Assembly: GCA_965229525.1 (NCBI GenBank) | Contig: OZ245886.1 | Coordinates: 310,001 to 374,000, forward strand | DNA length: 64,000 nucleotides | Reading direction: 5' to 3' | From: HXMU1420-13 sp965229525 | Lineage (GTDB): Bacteria; Bacteroidota; Rhodothermia; Balneolales; Balneolaceae | Notes under the pieces: model-generated | The model's input: only the letters and a program-made list of their open reading frames with translations | Databases searched by the model: none | Told to the model about the DNA's origin: nothing | Shown here: positions 17,145 to 28,400 of the stretch, piece after piece | Layout of the letters: every line of letters begins with the position of its first letter | Position numbering within the stretch: position 1 is the first letter of the stretch | Position numbers and translations under genes: made by a program

Positions 17145-19472
17145 GTGGAAAATTTAAGTTATCCTAAAGCACAGCTTCTCTTAAAGATATTCTCCCAAAA
17201 AGAGGAAGATTTAGACATTCAGCTTCAGAAAGCTTTAGAATGGGCTACGACTGAATTAGGCATGGATTTAGGGATTATCAGCCATATACAAAATGATACC
17301 TATACTATAAAAAAGTTTTGGCCTATATCAGATGATTTAAATGAAAATCAAGAGTTTTCACTTAACAACACATATTGTAGCCTTGCCATAAAACAGGATG
17401 ATGTATTCTATGTCAATCATATGGCCCAAAGTGAGTTTAATGAACACTCCTGTTATAAAAAATTTAAACTAGAATCTTATATAGGAAAGCAATTCCATTT
17501 GGAAGGCACTTTATATGGGACTCTAAATTTTTCTAGCGTAGAGCCCAGACCAGATGGTTTTACAGAAGACGATGAAATGTTTGTTCGATTGCTTTCTGGT
17601 TGGGTTGCTTCGACCATACATCGTAGAGATATTCAAGATGCATTACACAAAGAACATAGGTTATATAAATTAATATCCACAAATAGTGCAGAAATGATTT
17701 GCATGCACAAATTAGATGGAACGTATACCTATGTTTCTCCTTCGGTAAAAAATCTACTTGGGTATAGCCCTCACGAATTAATAGGAACAAATCCTTACGA
17801 TATATTCCATCCGGATGATTTAAAAAGAATTGCGGAAGAATCGCATGCGAAAACAGCCAGTGGTGAGACCGATCCAACAATTCAATATCGGATTAGAAAA
17901 AAAGATGGGAATTATGTTTGGTTCGATACTGCTACACAACCGGTATTTGAAAACGGAGAAGTTATTGCTCTCCAGACAACATCCAGAGATGTTACTGAAA
18001 GAAAAAGACTTGAGCTTCTATTCCAACAATCTCAAAAAATGGCCAATGTTGGTGGTTGGGAGTTTAACCTTAAAAGCAATGAACTTTACTGGACAGAAGA
18101 AGTGTATCGCATTCATGAACTCGACCCTAGTGTTCCCATTACTGTAGACAAGGCACTCACTTATTATCCATCAGAATCTCGTGAAAGAGTTGAATATGCC
18201 ATGGCTGAGGCAATTTCTAATGGCGATACTTACGACATGGAGCTACCTTTTAATACGGAAAAAGGGAATCAGATTTGGGTTAGAGTGGTAATCAAAGCGG
18301 AATTTTTAGGTACTGAAGCCACGCATTTGTATGGTACCTTTCAGGATATCACAAGAAAAAAAAGAATAGAAGAATTATTCAAAGAAACCCAGGAAATGGC
18401 CAATGTCGGGGGCTGGGAATACTATCTTGAAACAGGCGATCTATTCTGGACAGATGAAGTATATAGAATTCATGAAATTCCAGTTGGGACCCCCGTTAAA
18501 GTTGAAGATGGCATTAGTTTTTATCCAGAGGGTTTTAGCCGCGACAGTATTATTTCAGCTCTTGAGCATACTCAAAAGTCTGGCGAAGCATATGATTTAG
18601 AACTACCGTTTGTAACTGCGAAAGGAAATGAAATTTGGGTACGAGCTATTGGTCATGCAGAATTAATTGATGGTAGGGCCGTAAAACTGCAAGGTTCATT
18701 TCAGAATATTACAGAGAGAAAAGAAAACGAAGAGAAAATAAGAAGTCAGCTAGCACAATTGACCCAACTAAAATCTACACGAGAAAAACTTTACTCAATT
18801 ATTGCTCATGATTTAAGAAACTCAATTTATGGCATAACAGGTTTAACAGAATTACTGATCGACGAATTAAAAGCAGATGAAATCGATGCGGATGATTTAG
18901 CGGAAAAACTGACATTAGTTCAAATGTCGGCTGATAATAGCTACAAACTGCTTGATAACATGCTTACCTGGGTTAAGCTTCAGTCTGGAATGTTAAATTT
19001 GAACCTCTCGCAGTTTGAGCTGAATACAATTATTGCAAACATACTCGATCTTCTACGCCCGGCATTAGATTCAAAGAAAATTCAGGTTAATCAGAATTTA
19101 CCCAGCGAATTAAAGGTATATGGCGATCAAAATCTAATTTCTACAATACTGAGAAATCTCATAAATAATGCCATTAAGTTTTCCGAAGTTGGGAGTTACA
19201 TTAACATTTTGGTATCAGATACAGACAAAGAACAGATATCAATAACGGTTGAAGATCATGGCGTTGGCATGAGTGAAGATACCATCAAGAATTTGTTCAA
19301 TTCCGAGATTAGACCCCGAAAAGAAGGAACAATGAATGAAAAAGGTTCCGGCTTAGGACTGATACTAGTTAAAGAGCTTGCCGAGCTCAGTAACGGTTTT
19401 ATTCAAGTGAATTCGGAATTAAATAAAGGCTCTTCGTTTATTCTCACTATACCAATAGAGTATAATTCATAA
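17145..19472 (+). CDS. GAF/PAS sensor histidine kinase
   Basis: A 775-aa kinase with no transmembrane segment, so probably cytosolic. Order: GAF-like domain (about 20-160), PAS1 (168-290, ending RDVTERKR), PAS2 (295-408, ending QDITRKKR), PAS3 (412-527, ending QNITERKE). Then come HisKA with phospho-acceptor His555 (SIIAHDLRNS) and HATPase (NLINNAIKFS near 671, DHGVGMS near 704, GSGLGLILV near 735). PAS2 and PAS3 are close internal repeats, sharing MANVGGWE and EVYRIHE. The start is GTG; no ATG lies upstream in frame. There is no receiver domain, and no response regulator is in the window, so it is an orphan. The signal is unknown. Confidence 0.93.
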   Translation: MENLSYPKAQLLLKIFSQKEEDLDIQLQKALEWATTELGMDLGIISHIQNDTYTIKKFWPISDDLNENQEFSLNNTYCSLAIKQDDVFYVNHMAQSEFNEHSCYKKFKLESYIGKQFHLEGTLYGTLNFSSVEPRPDGFTEDDEMFVRLLSGWVASTIHRRDIQDALHKEHRLYKLISTNSAEMICMHKLDGTYTYVSPSVKNLLGYSPHELIGTNPYDIFHPDDLKRIAEESHAKTASGETDPTIQYRIRKKDGNYVWFDTATQPVFENGEVIALQTTSRDVTERKRLELLFQQSQKMANVGGWEFNLKSNELYWTEEVYRIHELDPSVPITVDKALTYYPSESRERVEYAMAEAISNGDTYDMELPFNTEKGNQIWVRVVIKAEFLGTEATHLYGTFQDITRKKRIEELFKETQEMANVGGWEYYLETGDLFWTDEVYRIHEIPVGTPVKVEDGISFYPEGFSRDSIISALEHTQKSGEAYDLELPFVTAKGNEIWVRAIGHAELIDGRAVKLQGSFQNITERKENEEKIRSQLAQLTQLKSTREKLYSIIAHDLRNSIYGITGLTELLIDELKADEIDADDLAEKLTLVQMSADNSYKLLDNMLTWVKLQSGMLNLNLSQFELNTIIANILDLLRPALDSKKIQVNQNLPSELKVYGDQNLISTILRNLINNAIKFSEVGSYINILVSDTDKEQISITVEDHGVGMSEDTIKNLFNSEIRPRKEGTMNEKGSGLGLILVKELAELSNGFIQVNSELNKGSSFILTIPIEYNS

Positions 19473-19529
19473 GAAGTTCATCAATTCTTTGTAAGTAGTT
19501 CATGAATGAGGTTAATAAAGCCCATTGTT

Positions 19530-20183
19530 ATGAAAAAACTAGCTTACATAAGTATAATTCTTATCACATTTTTGAACTTTAATTGTGCCACTACTCAAGA
19601 AACTTCTCGTAAGAGTGTTTTCTCATTTAGCTATAATGAGTTACCCTATCAGGTAGTTTCTTTAAACACATCAACCGGTGAAGGAACCAACATACTGTAT
19701 GAGTTAGTTGATAGTGAGTCTGATCTTATCGCTCGTGATATAAATCAGGATGGCACCATAGATGTGGTTGTTCGAGGATCGATGACTTTAGAAGAATGTG
19801 ATGAAATCTATAAAGCGGGTATCCAAACTGCTAAGCAATCCGGTAACTATCGTGAACGAACACCCTCTCGTAAATATGAATGGGATTTAGCAGAGTATAC
19901 ACTCTCAGTCTCAACCTATATTCCAAATATCGATCACATAAATAATGTATTTCTGATAAGGTTAAATGCAGATGAAACAGAGCATATTTATACTGATATT
20001 TTTGGTGACGGTGTTCTTAACTCAACTGAGAAAGGGCTTATCGGAATTGAACGTGCCCAGCAGCTATATGAAATGACTTTATTACGAGGCTTGGATGAGA
20101 AAAAAATGATATTTGAAAATGGAACGTATTATGTACAAGAACAGCGTTCCAGAACCTATCGTTATTCGAATTTGGACTTCTAA
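19530..20183 (+). CDS. Lipoprotein of unknown function with a DxNxDG calcium-loop-like motif
   Basis: A 217-aa protein. I chose ATG 19530 (MKKLAYISIILITFLNFNC) because it gives a clean lipoprotein signal with Cys18; an ATG at 19506 would add eight residues before it. The motif ARDINQDGTIDVV resembles a dockerin or EF-hand-like calcium loop, and a second similar segment reads YTDIFGDGVLNS. I do not recognise a family. It starts 57 nt after the histidine kinase and may be co-transcribed with it. Confidence 0.75.
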   Translation: MKKLAYISIILITFLNFNCATTQETSRKSVFSFSYNELPYQVVSLNTSTGEGTNILYELVDSESDLIARDINQDGTIDVVVRGSMTLEECDEIYKAGIQTAKQSGNYRERTPSRKYEWDLAEYTLSVSTYIPNIDHINNVFLIRLNADETEHIYTDIFGDGVLNSTEKGLIGIERAQQLYEMTLLRGLDEKKMIFENGTYYVQEQRSRTYRYSNLDF

Positions 20184-20255
20184 GTATGGTTATTGTGATA
20201 CTTTCTTTATAAACGGTAATGATAATATTCAGGTTATTACAGGAAATAATCTGAA

Positions 20256-20987
20256 ATGAAATATTTTACCATTTTATTGCTGCTACTGCTCTCTCCTTTT
20301 ATAGTATATAGTCAGGAAGAAATTCGTGTACCTGTCACCGAATTCAACCCTCAACAACTGAACGAAGACATCGAAAATCCCAGATGGAGCGAATTAAGAC
20401 TTCCAAGAAGAGATGCTACGTACTATTCGCTTATCGATTCTGCCGGTGTACTTGCAATTAAAGCAGAAAGCATGAATACGGCATCAGGCTTAGTGTATAA
20501 AGTGGATATTGATCCAGCTGAATACCCCATTCTTGAATGGTCATGGAAAGTGAGCGGCCCGTTAGAGAAAGGAAATTATCAAAGCAAAGATGGCGATGAT
20601 TATCCGGCCAGAATTTATATCACCTTTGATTACAACAAAAGGAAACTGAAATTGGCTGAACGCATTAAGTATGAGACATTTCGCACTTTCTCTCGGTTTC
20701 CAATCCCCTTGCGTGCGATAAATTATATATGGGCAAATAAAGCGGAAGTTGGCACAATTGCCCCAAATGCCTATACAGATTGGGTATACATGATTGCAGT
20801 AGAATCAGGATCTGAGCATGCAAATGAGTGGAGAATACAAACTCAAAATGTATATGAAGACTTTATCAATGCATTCGGGGAACACCCCCCTCGCATTAAC
20901 GGTATAGCAATTATGTCTGATACGGACAACACCAAGGGTTCGGCGGTAGCATATTACGGGGATATTATTTTTCGAAAGGCAAAGTAA
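20256..20987 (+). CDS. DUF3047 exported protein
   Basis: A 243-aa protein with a signal peptide (MKYFTILLLLLLSPFIVYSQ). It shows the DUF3047 pattern: PILEWSWKVSGPLEKG, KDGDDYPARIYITFDY, INYIWANKAEVGTIAPNAYTDWVYMIAVESG, and a C-terminal INGIAIMSDTDNTKGSAVAYYGDI. This is likely a periplasmic beta-sandwich, possibly carbohydrate-binding-like. No catalytic residues can be named. It is on the same strand as the lipoprotein before it (72-nt gap) and the RND operon after it. Confidence 0.85.
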   Translation: MKYFTILLLLLLSPFIVYSQEEIRVPVTEFNPQQLNEDIENPRWSELRLPRRDATYYSLIDSAGVLAIKAESMNTASGLVYKVDIDPAEYPILEWSWKVSGPLEKGNYQSKDGDDYPARIYITFDYNKRKLKLAERIKYETFRTFSRFPIPLRAINYIWANKAEVGTIAPNAYTDWVYMIAVESGSEHANEWRIQTQNVYEDFINAFGEHPPRINGIAIMSDTDNTKGSAVAYYGDIIFRKAK

Positions 20988-21085
20988 AATCAAATTACTC
21001 AGCAGAGCGCGAAAAAAGTTTCGAAACATTGGTCTGGTGATGGCGTAACGGGCTCAATCTTAACCGCTAAATCAATGTTCAGAGA

Positions 21086-22144
21086 ATGAAAACTCAACAA
21101 TTCGGAACCTTTTTAACAATAACTGCACTGTCCTTACTTTCAATAACAGCTTGCAGCAATGGAGAGCAAAATAATTTTGATGACAACGACAACGACTCAA
21201 CGCTGGTAATTCCAGTTGAAGTAATGGATGTAAGTCGTGGTACAATTTCAGCTTACTATTCCAATACGGCCACTCTAGAAGCTGTAGAAGAAGCAAGTGT
21301 GGTATCTAAAGTGCGTGGAATTGTACAAGAAATAAATGTAGAAGAAGGTGATTTTGTTCGAGCTGGACAAGTGATTGCTAAAATCGAAGATGATCAATAC
21401 AGAATTGAAGCTGAGCGAGCCAAAGCTACCATGGATCGCATGTATAATGATTATCAGCGAAATGCAGAACTATTCGAAAAAGAACTTATCAGTGCAGAGG
21501 TGTATGAAAATTCTAGATTTGAGTATGAATCTCAAAAATCGGCATTTGAACTTGCCGAATTGGATTACGAGCACACAAATATTAAGTCTCCGATTAGTGG
21601 TGTAGTATCCGAACGTTTGATAAAAATTGGGAATATGATCGGCACAGATCAACAAGTATTCCAGGTTACTGATTTCGATCCAATCCAGGCAACTCTTTAT
21701 GTGCCAGAGCACGAACGTTCTAAAATTCGTGAAGGTCAAAGAACAGAATTAACAGCTGATGCCCTACCTGGTCAACTCTTTTACGGAAGCGTTGAAAGAA
21801 TTAGCCCGATTATTGATGCAACCACGGGCACGTTTAAAGTCACCATCTACATGGATCAGGGCCAAGAAGATTTAAGACCGGGTATGTTTGGTCGTGTAAA
21901 AATTGTCTACGACACACGCGAAAACACACGAATGATCCCTAAAGCAGCCATCATTTCTGAAGATGAGATCCAATCTGTATTTGTAATAAAAGATTCACTT
22001 GCTTATCGAAAAGTAATTCGTACCGGATATGTGAATGGAACATTCATAGAAGTTATTGATGGACTCGATGATGGCGAAACGGTTGTAACAACTGGTCAGG
22101 GAAGTCTCACAGATTCTACTAAAGTTAACATCGTAGGTCTTTAA
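21086..22144 (+). CDS. RND efflux periplasmic adaptor (membrane fusion protein), lipoprotein
   Basis: A 352-aa HlyD/AcrA-type adaptor. A lipobox (SITAC, Cys23) anchors it in the membrane. A biotinyl/lipoyl-like half-motif follows (VSKVRGIVQEINVEEGDFVRAGQVIAKIED), then an alpha-helical hairpin (about 105-160), the second lipoyl half (NIKSPISGVVSERLIKIGN), and beta-barrel and membrane-proximal domains (LRPGMFGRVKIVYD). It bridges the inner-membrane pump to an outer-membrane channel. It is the first gene of the operon; the first permease starts 29 nt downstream. No TolC-type gene is in the window. Confidence 0.94.
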   Translation: MKTQQFGTFLTITALSLLSITACSNGEQNNFDDNDNDSTLVIPVEVMDVSRGTISAYYSNTATLEAVEEASVVSKVRGIVQEINVEEGDFVRAGQVIAKIEDDQYRIEAERAKATMDRMYNDYQRNAELFEKELISAEVYENSRFEYESQKSAFELAELDYEHTNIKSPISGVVSERLIKIGNMIGTDQQVFQVTDFDPIQATLYVPEHERSKIREGQRTELTADALPGQLFYGSVERISPIIDATTGTFKVTIYMDQGQEDLRPGMFGRVKIVYDTRENTRMIPKAAIISEDEIQSVFVIKDSLAYRKVIRTGYVNGTFIEVIDGLDDGETVVTTGQGSLTDSTKVNIVGL

Positions 22145-22173
22145 GAGAACCTTCACTTGATTAGGGCAATACA

Positions 22174-25100
22174 ATGAAATTGATTGATTTTTCCATCAAA
22201 CGTAAAGTAACTGTGAGCATGTTCACAGTGGCCATCCTACTTTTTGGTGTGGTTTCGCTGACACGCTTAAACGTGAATTTACTACCCGATTTAAGCTATC
22301 CTACTTTAACAATTAGAACTGAATTTGTTGGTGCAGCTCCGATTGAGATCGAAAACCTGATTACAAAACCAATTGAAGAAGCAGTTGGGGTAGTTAAAGG
22401 TGTAAAAAAGGTTCGATCAATTTCTAGAACTGGTCAGTCTGATGTTGTACTGGAATTTACCTGGGGTACTAACATGGACATTACTAATTTGGATGTAATT
22501 GCCAAATTAGATGCCCTCCAACTCCCTTTAGAAGCTAAAAAGCCGGTAACTTTACGATTTGATCCAACCCTTGACCCGGTAATGCGCTATGCGTTGTTTT
22601 ACGATGCAGAGAGTGTTGAAAATGAATCAGGTGATGAGGTACAAGTTGATTATGCCGCAGAAACGGAGGATATAAATAGTCGGGATGCAATTGCCGAATT
22701 AAAACAACTTAGAATAATTGCCGACGAGCTTCTAAAGAAAAATCTAGAATCATCAGATGGTGTTGCCGCCGTAAAGATTAGTGGTGGTTTAGAGGAAGAA
22801 ATTCAGGTGAATTTGGATCAAAGAAGATTGGCCTATCTGAATATTCCGATTGAAGCTGTGACCAATATTCTAAGTGCTGAGAATGTAAATCTATCAGGGG
22901 GCCGCCTTGAAGAAGGTACTCAGCAGTATCTAGTTCGAACACTAAATGAGTTTCAGAACATCGAACAAATTCGAAATGTAATTGTTAGCACTGCAGGCAA
23001 CAATACTATTTATCTAAAGGATATTGCAGATGTAACACAAGCATATAAAGAGAGAGAGGCTATTACCCGCTTAAATGGAATGGAAGCTGTAGAAGTTGCC
23101 ATTTATAAAGAAGGTGATGGAAATACGGTAGCAGTTGCAGAAGTAGTAGAAGATCGAATTGCCAGAATACAGCAGACACTGCCAGAAGGAATGAAATTGG
23201 AGAAAGTATATGACCAATCCATCTTCATCTCTTCTGCTGTAAACGAAGTTAGAAATGCGGGTATTATTGGTGGTATTCTTGCAATTTTGGTACTCTATTT
23301 TTTCTTAAGAAATTTCTGGGCAACCGTTATAATTTCTGTTTCCATCCCGGTTTCAATCATCGCTACTTTCAATTTGATGTATGGAAATGACATCACCTTA
23401 AATATAATGTCGCTTGGTGGTATTGCACTCGGCATTGGTATGTTGGTTGATAATTCTATTGTAGTTTTAGAAAATATTGCTCGTCATCGGGATATGGGTA
23501 AAGGCATACTCCAGGCAGCACAAGATGGAGCTGGTGAAGTAGGTACAGCTGTAATTGCATCAACATTGACTACAGTGGCCGTTTTCTTCCCACTTGTTTT
23601 TGTGGATGGAATTGCCGGGCAGTTATTCCGTGATCAGGCGTTAACCGTTACGTTCTCCTTGCTCGCATCATTAGCAGTAGCTGTTACTTTGATCCCAATG
23701 ATGTCCTCTTTATCAGGAAAAAAGAAAGAAATTGCACCTCTTGCACTAAAAGAGCCAAAAACTAAAGTAGGTAAGATGTTCAGAGCTCTTCGGTTATTTT
23801 TCTTCTATACTATTCCTTCCATCATTACAAAAGGTATAAAATATGTAGTAGGTGGGATTGCATTCATCTTCAAATGGATATTTTATTTCCCATTATTGGC
23901 ATTTGACAAAGCTTATAGCGCAATCGAAAAACTTTATGAAGTTATTTTAAAAGGTGCTTTACAACATCGGCTAATTGTACTTACAATTGCCATAGCAGCA
24001 TTTGCCGGATCATTAACTCTGATTGATAAAATTGGAATAGAATTAATCCCCCAACTTTCACAAGGTGAGTTCAAAGTTGAATTTAAACTACCACCCGGTA
24101 CACCAATCGAACAAACAGACGCTGCATTAAGAAGCGTACAGGCTGCTACTAATGCGAATGCAAATGTACAATCAAGTTTTGCAGTTGCCGGTACCGGAAA
24201 CAGAATGGATGCAAATCCTGATGAAGGTGGCGAAAACTGGGGTGAACTTAACGTGATGCTTGCTTCTGGTGCTTCATCGGCACTGGAGGAAGAAACAATG
24301 AGTTCAATGCGCGCTTCGCTTGGTCAGGTTCCGGGTTTACAATATAAATTTGCTCGCCCATCGTTATTTACATTCTCAACTCCTGTTGAAATTGAAATTA
24401 GCGGATTTGATCTGGATGATTTAAAAGAAGTGAGTGACGAACTTGCACGTAAAATGGATGCAAATTCCAGATTTGCTGACGTTAAAAACACGATGGAAAT
24501 CGGTTCACCGGAAATCCAAATATTATTTGATCGTGATCGTGCCGCAGCACTAGGACTTCAGGTGCATGAAGTAGCAGACAGAATTGTAAGCAACGTTCGT
24601 GGTGATGTTGCCACTCGCTACACCTACCGCGATCGTAAGATTGATGTTCTAGTTCGTGCTCGTGAAGAAGATCGTTCATCTGTTGATGAAATCCAGCAAA
24701 TCGTTGTGAATCCCGGTGCAGATCGCCCAATCCCATTGAATGCAATTGCTGATGTCAAAGTAGCAAATGGACCAAGTGAAATTCGTCGTGCCTCCCAACA
24801 ACGTGTAGCATTAATTTCAGCGAACCTGAACTATGGTGACCTTGGTGATGCTGCTGCAGATGTACAAGAAATCATCAATACTACTAGCATGCCATTGGGC
24901 ACGTATGCCAGAATTGCCGGGCAAAACGAGGAAATGTCGGATTCATTCAGATCCCTCCTTTTTGCTCTTTCCCTTGCAGTATTTTTGGTTTACCTGGTGA
25001 TGGCTTCTCAGTTTGAATCATTACTACACCCTTTCATCATTTTATTCACCATTCCTTTAGCATTAATTGGCGCAATTCTGGCACTCTACATCACAGGAAC

Positions 25101-25479
25101 AACGATATCAGTTGTAGTTTTCATTGGATTGATATTACTAGCCGGTATAGTTGTTAATAATGCAATTGTATTAATCGATTTGATCAATCAGACCAGACAA
25201 AAAGGTGTGGATAAGTTTGAAGCAATCATGGAAGGTGGAAAGTCGAGACTACGTCCAATTTTGATGACCACACTAACAACAACGCTTGGATTGCTTCCAT
25301 TAGCAATAGGTTTTGGTGACGGGGCCGAATTACGAGCTCCGATGGGTATCACAGTAATTGGTGGCCTTCTTGTTTCTACCCTACTTACACTGGTAGTAAT
25401 ACCAGTGATGTATTCCATCCTGGACTTCAAAAATTATACTCAGGATGATGAACTAGAAGTTTTAACAGTAGAATCATGA
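22174..25479 (+). CDS. RND multidrug-type efflux permease 1
   Basis: A 1101-aa inner-membrane proton-driven pump of the HAE-1/AcrB-like group, with 12 core transmembrane segments. Recognisable parts are the N-terminal helix, NLLPDLSYPTLTIRTEF, the helix-4 motif GIALGIGMLVDNSIVVLENIARH with the proton-relay aspartate, and RLRPILMTTLTTTLGLLPLAIG late on. It is about 50-70 residues longer than AcrB because of an insert at about 515-585 containing two hydrophobic stretches (LRLFFFYTIPSIITKGIKYVVGGIAFIFKW). The stop overlaps the next permease start by four bases (ATGA). Paired permeases suggest a mixed pump like MdtBC. Confidence 0.94.
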   Translation: MKLIDFSIKRKVTVSMFTVAILLFGVVSLTRLNVNLLPDLSYPTLTIRTEFVGAAPIEIENLITKPIEEAVGVVKGVKKVRSISRTGQSDVVLEFTWGTNMDITNLDVIAKLDALQLPLEAKKPVTLRFDPTLDPVMRYALFYDAESVENESGDEVQVDYAAETEDINSRDAIAELKQLRIIADELLKKNLESSDGVAAVKISGGLEEEIQVNLDQRRLAYLNIPIEAVTNILSAENVNLSGGRLEEGTQQYLVRTLNEFQNIEQIRNVIVSTAGNNTIYLKDIADVTQAYKEREAITRLNGMEAVEVAIYKEGDGNTVAVAEVVEDRIARIQQTLPEGMKLEKVYDQSIFISSAVNEVRNAGIIGGILAILVLYFFLRNFWATVIISVSIPVSIIATFNLMYGNDITLNIMSLGGIALGIGMLVDNSIVVLENIARHRDMGKGILQAAQDGAGEVGTAVIASTLTTVAVFFPLVFVDGIAGQLFRDQALTVTFSLLASLAVAVTLIPMMSSLSGKKKEIAPLALKEPKTKVGKMFRALRLFFFYTIPSIITKGIKYVVGGIAFIFKWIFYFPLLAFDKAYSAIEKLYEVILKGALQHRLIVLTIAIAAFAGSLTLIDKIGIELIPQLSQGEFKVEFKLPPGTPIEQTDAALRSVQAATNANANVQSSFAVAGTGNRMDANPDEGGENWGELNVMLASGASSALEEETMSSMRASLGQVPGLQYKFARPSLFTFSTPVEIEISGFDLDDLKEVSDELARKMDANSRFADVKNTMEIGSPEIQILFDRDRAAALGLQVHEVADRIVSNVRGDVATRYTYRDRKIDVLVRAREEDRSSVDEIQQIVVNPGADRPIPLNAIADVKVANGPSEIRRASQQRVALISANLNYGDLGDAAADVQEIINTTSMPLGTYARIAGQNEEMSDSFRSLLFALSLAVFLVYLVMASQFESLLHPFIILFTIPLALIGAILALYITGTTISVVVFIGLILLAGIVVNNAIVLIDLINQTRQKGVDKFEAIMEGGKSRLRPILMTTLTTTLGLLPLAIGFGDGAELRAPMGITVIGGLLVSTLLTLVVIPVMYSILDFKNYTQDDELEVLTVES

Positions 25480-28400
25480 GCTTTACCGAACTATCCGTAC
25501 GCCGACCTGTAACCACCATGATGGTATTTGTGAGCCTCGTGGTGGTGGGGCTGATTGCCACCCGACTTGTACCACTTGAATATTTCCCAGATATAAGCTT
25601 TCCAGGTGCTTATGTAAATGTTCCTTATCCGAATGCTTCACCCGATGAAGTTGAGGAGCAGGTAATTAAACCGATGGAAGAAGCTCTGGCAACGATCAGT
25701 GGTGTAGAGCAAATTAATTCAAATTCAGGCGAGAATGGTGGTGGCGTTGTTGTCCAGTTCAAACAGGGCAGCGACATCCACATGAAAGCCATCGAAATTA
25801 AAGAGAAAATCGAAAGTGTAAGAAATCAACTCCCCGATGATTTTGAATACTATGACATCTTCAAGTTTCAAGATGGTGGTTCGAACACGCTACAATTACG
25901 GATTTCTTCAGAGCGTGATCTTTCAAATGCATATGATCTTTTGAATCGAAACCTAAAACAACGCATCGAAAGAATTGAAGGTGTTGGCCAGGTTACACTT
26001 TATGGTGTAGAAAAGAAGGAAATACGTATTGAGCTAATCAACGATCGGATTCTTTCTTACGGGGTAGATTTAAATCTATTAACTCAGACTCTTCAGAGAG
26101 CCAATTTCTCAACATCTGCAGGTAAGATTACGGATGCGGGACTCCGTTATAACGTTCGCCCTATGGGTGAATTAAGAGGAGTTGAAGACATCGAAGAATT
26201 AATCATCGGTGATAATAATCTGAAAGTTAAAGATATCGCAGAAGTTAAATATGTTGAGCCAATTCGAAATTACGCCCGTCATTTAGACCAGAAATATGCA
26301 ATTGGTTTAGATATCGTAAAGGAATCATCCGCAAATACAATTGCTACTGTTGGTCGAGTATTAGCAGAAATCGAAGAAGTAAATCAGCTTCCAGAAATGC
26401 AAGGCATTCAAATTTATGAGATGTTCAATCAGGCAGACGGGATTATGCTTTCGCTCAGAGAACTTATGAATTCAGGATTGATAGGTGCGGGTTTATCAAT
26501 TTTCATGCTGTTCTTTTTCTTACGCCAGTTTACCACAACAATGATTGTCGCAACGGCTGTCCCCTTCTCTTTAATTGTTACCCTTGGGTTTTTCTACTTT
26601 CTAGGTATTTCAATCAACATTTTATCTATGACGGGTTTAATTCTTGCCATTGGTATGCTGGTTGATAATGCGGTGGTTGTGACCGAAAATATTCACCGTC
26701 ACCAAAGAATGGGATTCAAGAATAAACTAGCCGCAGTTATGGGTGCTAGACAGGTAGGCATTGCTGTTACCGCCGGTACACTTACATCTGTAGTTGTATT
26801 CTTACCGAATATTGTAAATGAAAGTTTTGTAGCACCCTATATGTACTACATTGGGATGCCAATTATTATCTCTTTAATTGCTTCTCTACTTATTTCATTA
26901 ACGGTTATTCCGCTACTTACATCAAGAATTCCGGCTCCAGAAAAGATCAAACGTACGGTAATTGATAAGTTTGCCGATGTCTATGCAAAATTCTTGGGTT
27001 GGTTTATAGATAGAAGATGGGTTTCAACAATTAGTATCATCTTGCTTCTTTTAAGTGGTGCTCTCCCGCTTTCATTGGGCATGAATGTTGATATGTTCCC
27101 ACGCGTTGAAGAACGTGAACTACAACTTCGATATAATCTGAATGCATCCTACACACTAGACCGAGTTAAACAAACTGTTGATAAGGTAGAGCAGTATCTG
27201 TACGACAATCAGGATAAATTCGAGATTGAATCGGTGTATACCTACTACGAGCCAGAGTTTGCAAATTCTACCATTATTCTGGTTGATGAGGATGAAGCTG
27301 AAAAATCAGTTACAGCCATTAAAAAAGAGATCGAAGATAATCTGCCATTAGTAACCATTGGTGAACCAAGTTTCGAGTTCCGTAGTAGGAATAATGGCGA
27401 TGCCATCAAGGTGTATGTAAATGGAGAATCAATGGCAGTTCTTGAAGAACTCGCTGAACAGGTTGAATGGCGTTTAAGTCAAATCGAAGGGTTAGCAGAT
27501 GTTAAATCTGATGCTGAAGTAGGTAGAGACGAAGTTCGATTAACGATTGATCATGAACGTGCACGCAATTATGGGTTAACGTCAACAGCCGTAGCACAAA
27601 CTGTATCTAGTTCTGTTCGTGGCTTCAACCTTCGTCGAATTCGCGGAGAGCAGTCTGAAATCGATGTAGTTCTAGCTCTACAAAATGCAGATCGCCAGTC
27701 TGTAAATGATCTTCGTGAACTTCCCATTGCGATTGGTGACAATCAGAGTATCAAATTATCTAGTATTGCTGACTTTGAAGAGACCAAAGGTCCGGGGCGA
27801 ATATTCCGAGAGAATCGAAAAACTTCGCTGGGAATTGCTGTGAATTTAGACGGCATTACCATGGACAAAGCACGACCAATCATTTCTGAAATGATGGACC
27901 AAATCATCTATCCGGCTGGCTACAGTTGGGGTTATGGGCGTAGCTTCAATAACGATGCAGAAGCAATGAATGTGATGCTATTTAATATTGCAATCGCCTT
28001 TTTCCTAATCTATTTAGTAATGGCATCATTATTTGAATCGTTAATTTACCCGAGTAGTATTCTTACTTGTATTCTTTATGGAATCGTTGGAATCTTCTGG
28101 TTCTTCTTCATTACGGGGACAACCTTTGATTTCATGACAATGATTGGAATTCTGATTCTGATGGGAATTGTGGTTAACAATGGTATCGTCCTAATTGATC
28201 ACATTTTGCACCTTCGAAGTGAAGGCTTAAGCCGACGAGAGGCAATTGTACAAGGTGGAAAAGATCGTATGCGACCAATATTAATGACTGCAGGAACAAC
28301 TGTTCTAGGTCTGGTTCCACTTGCACTTGGCACTACTCAAATTGGGGGGGATGGACCTCCATATTTTCCAATGGCGAGAGCTATCATTGGTGGGTTATCA

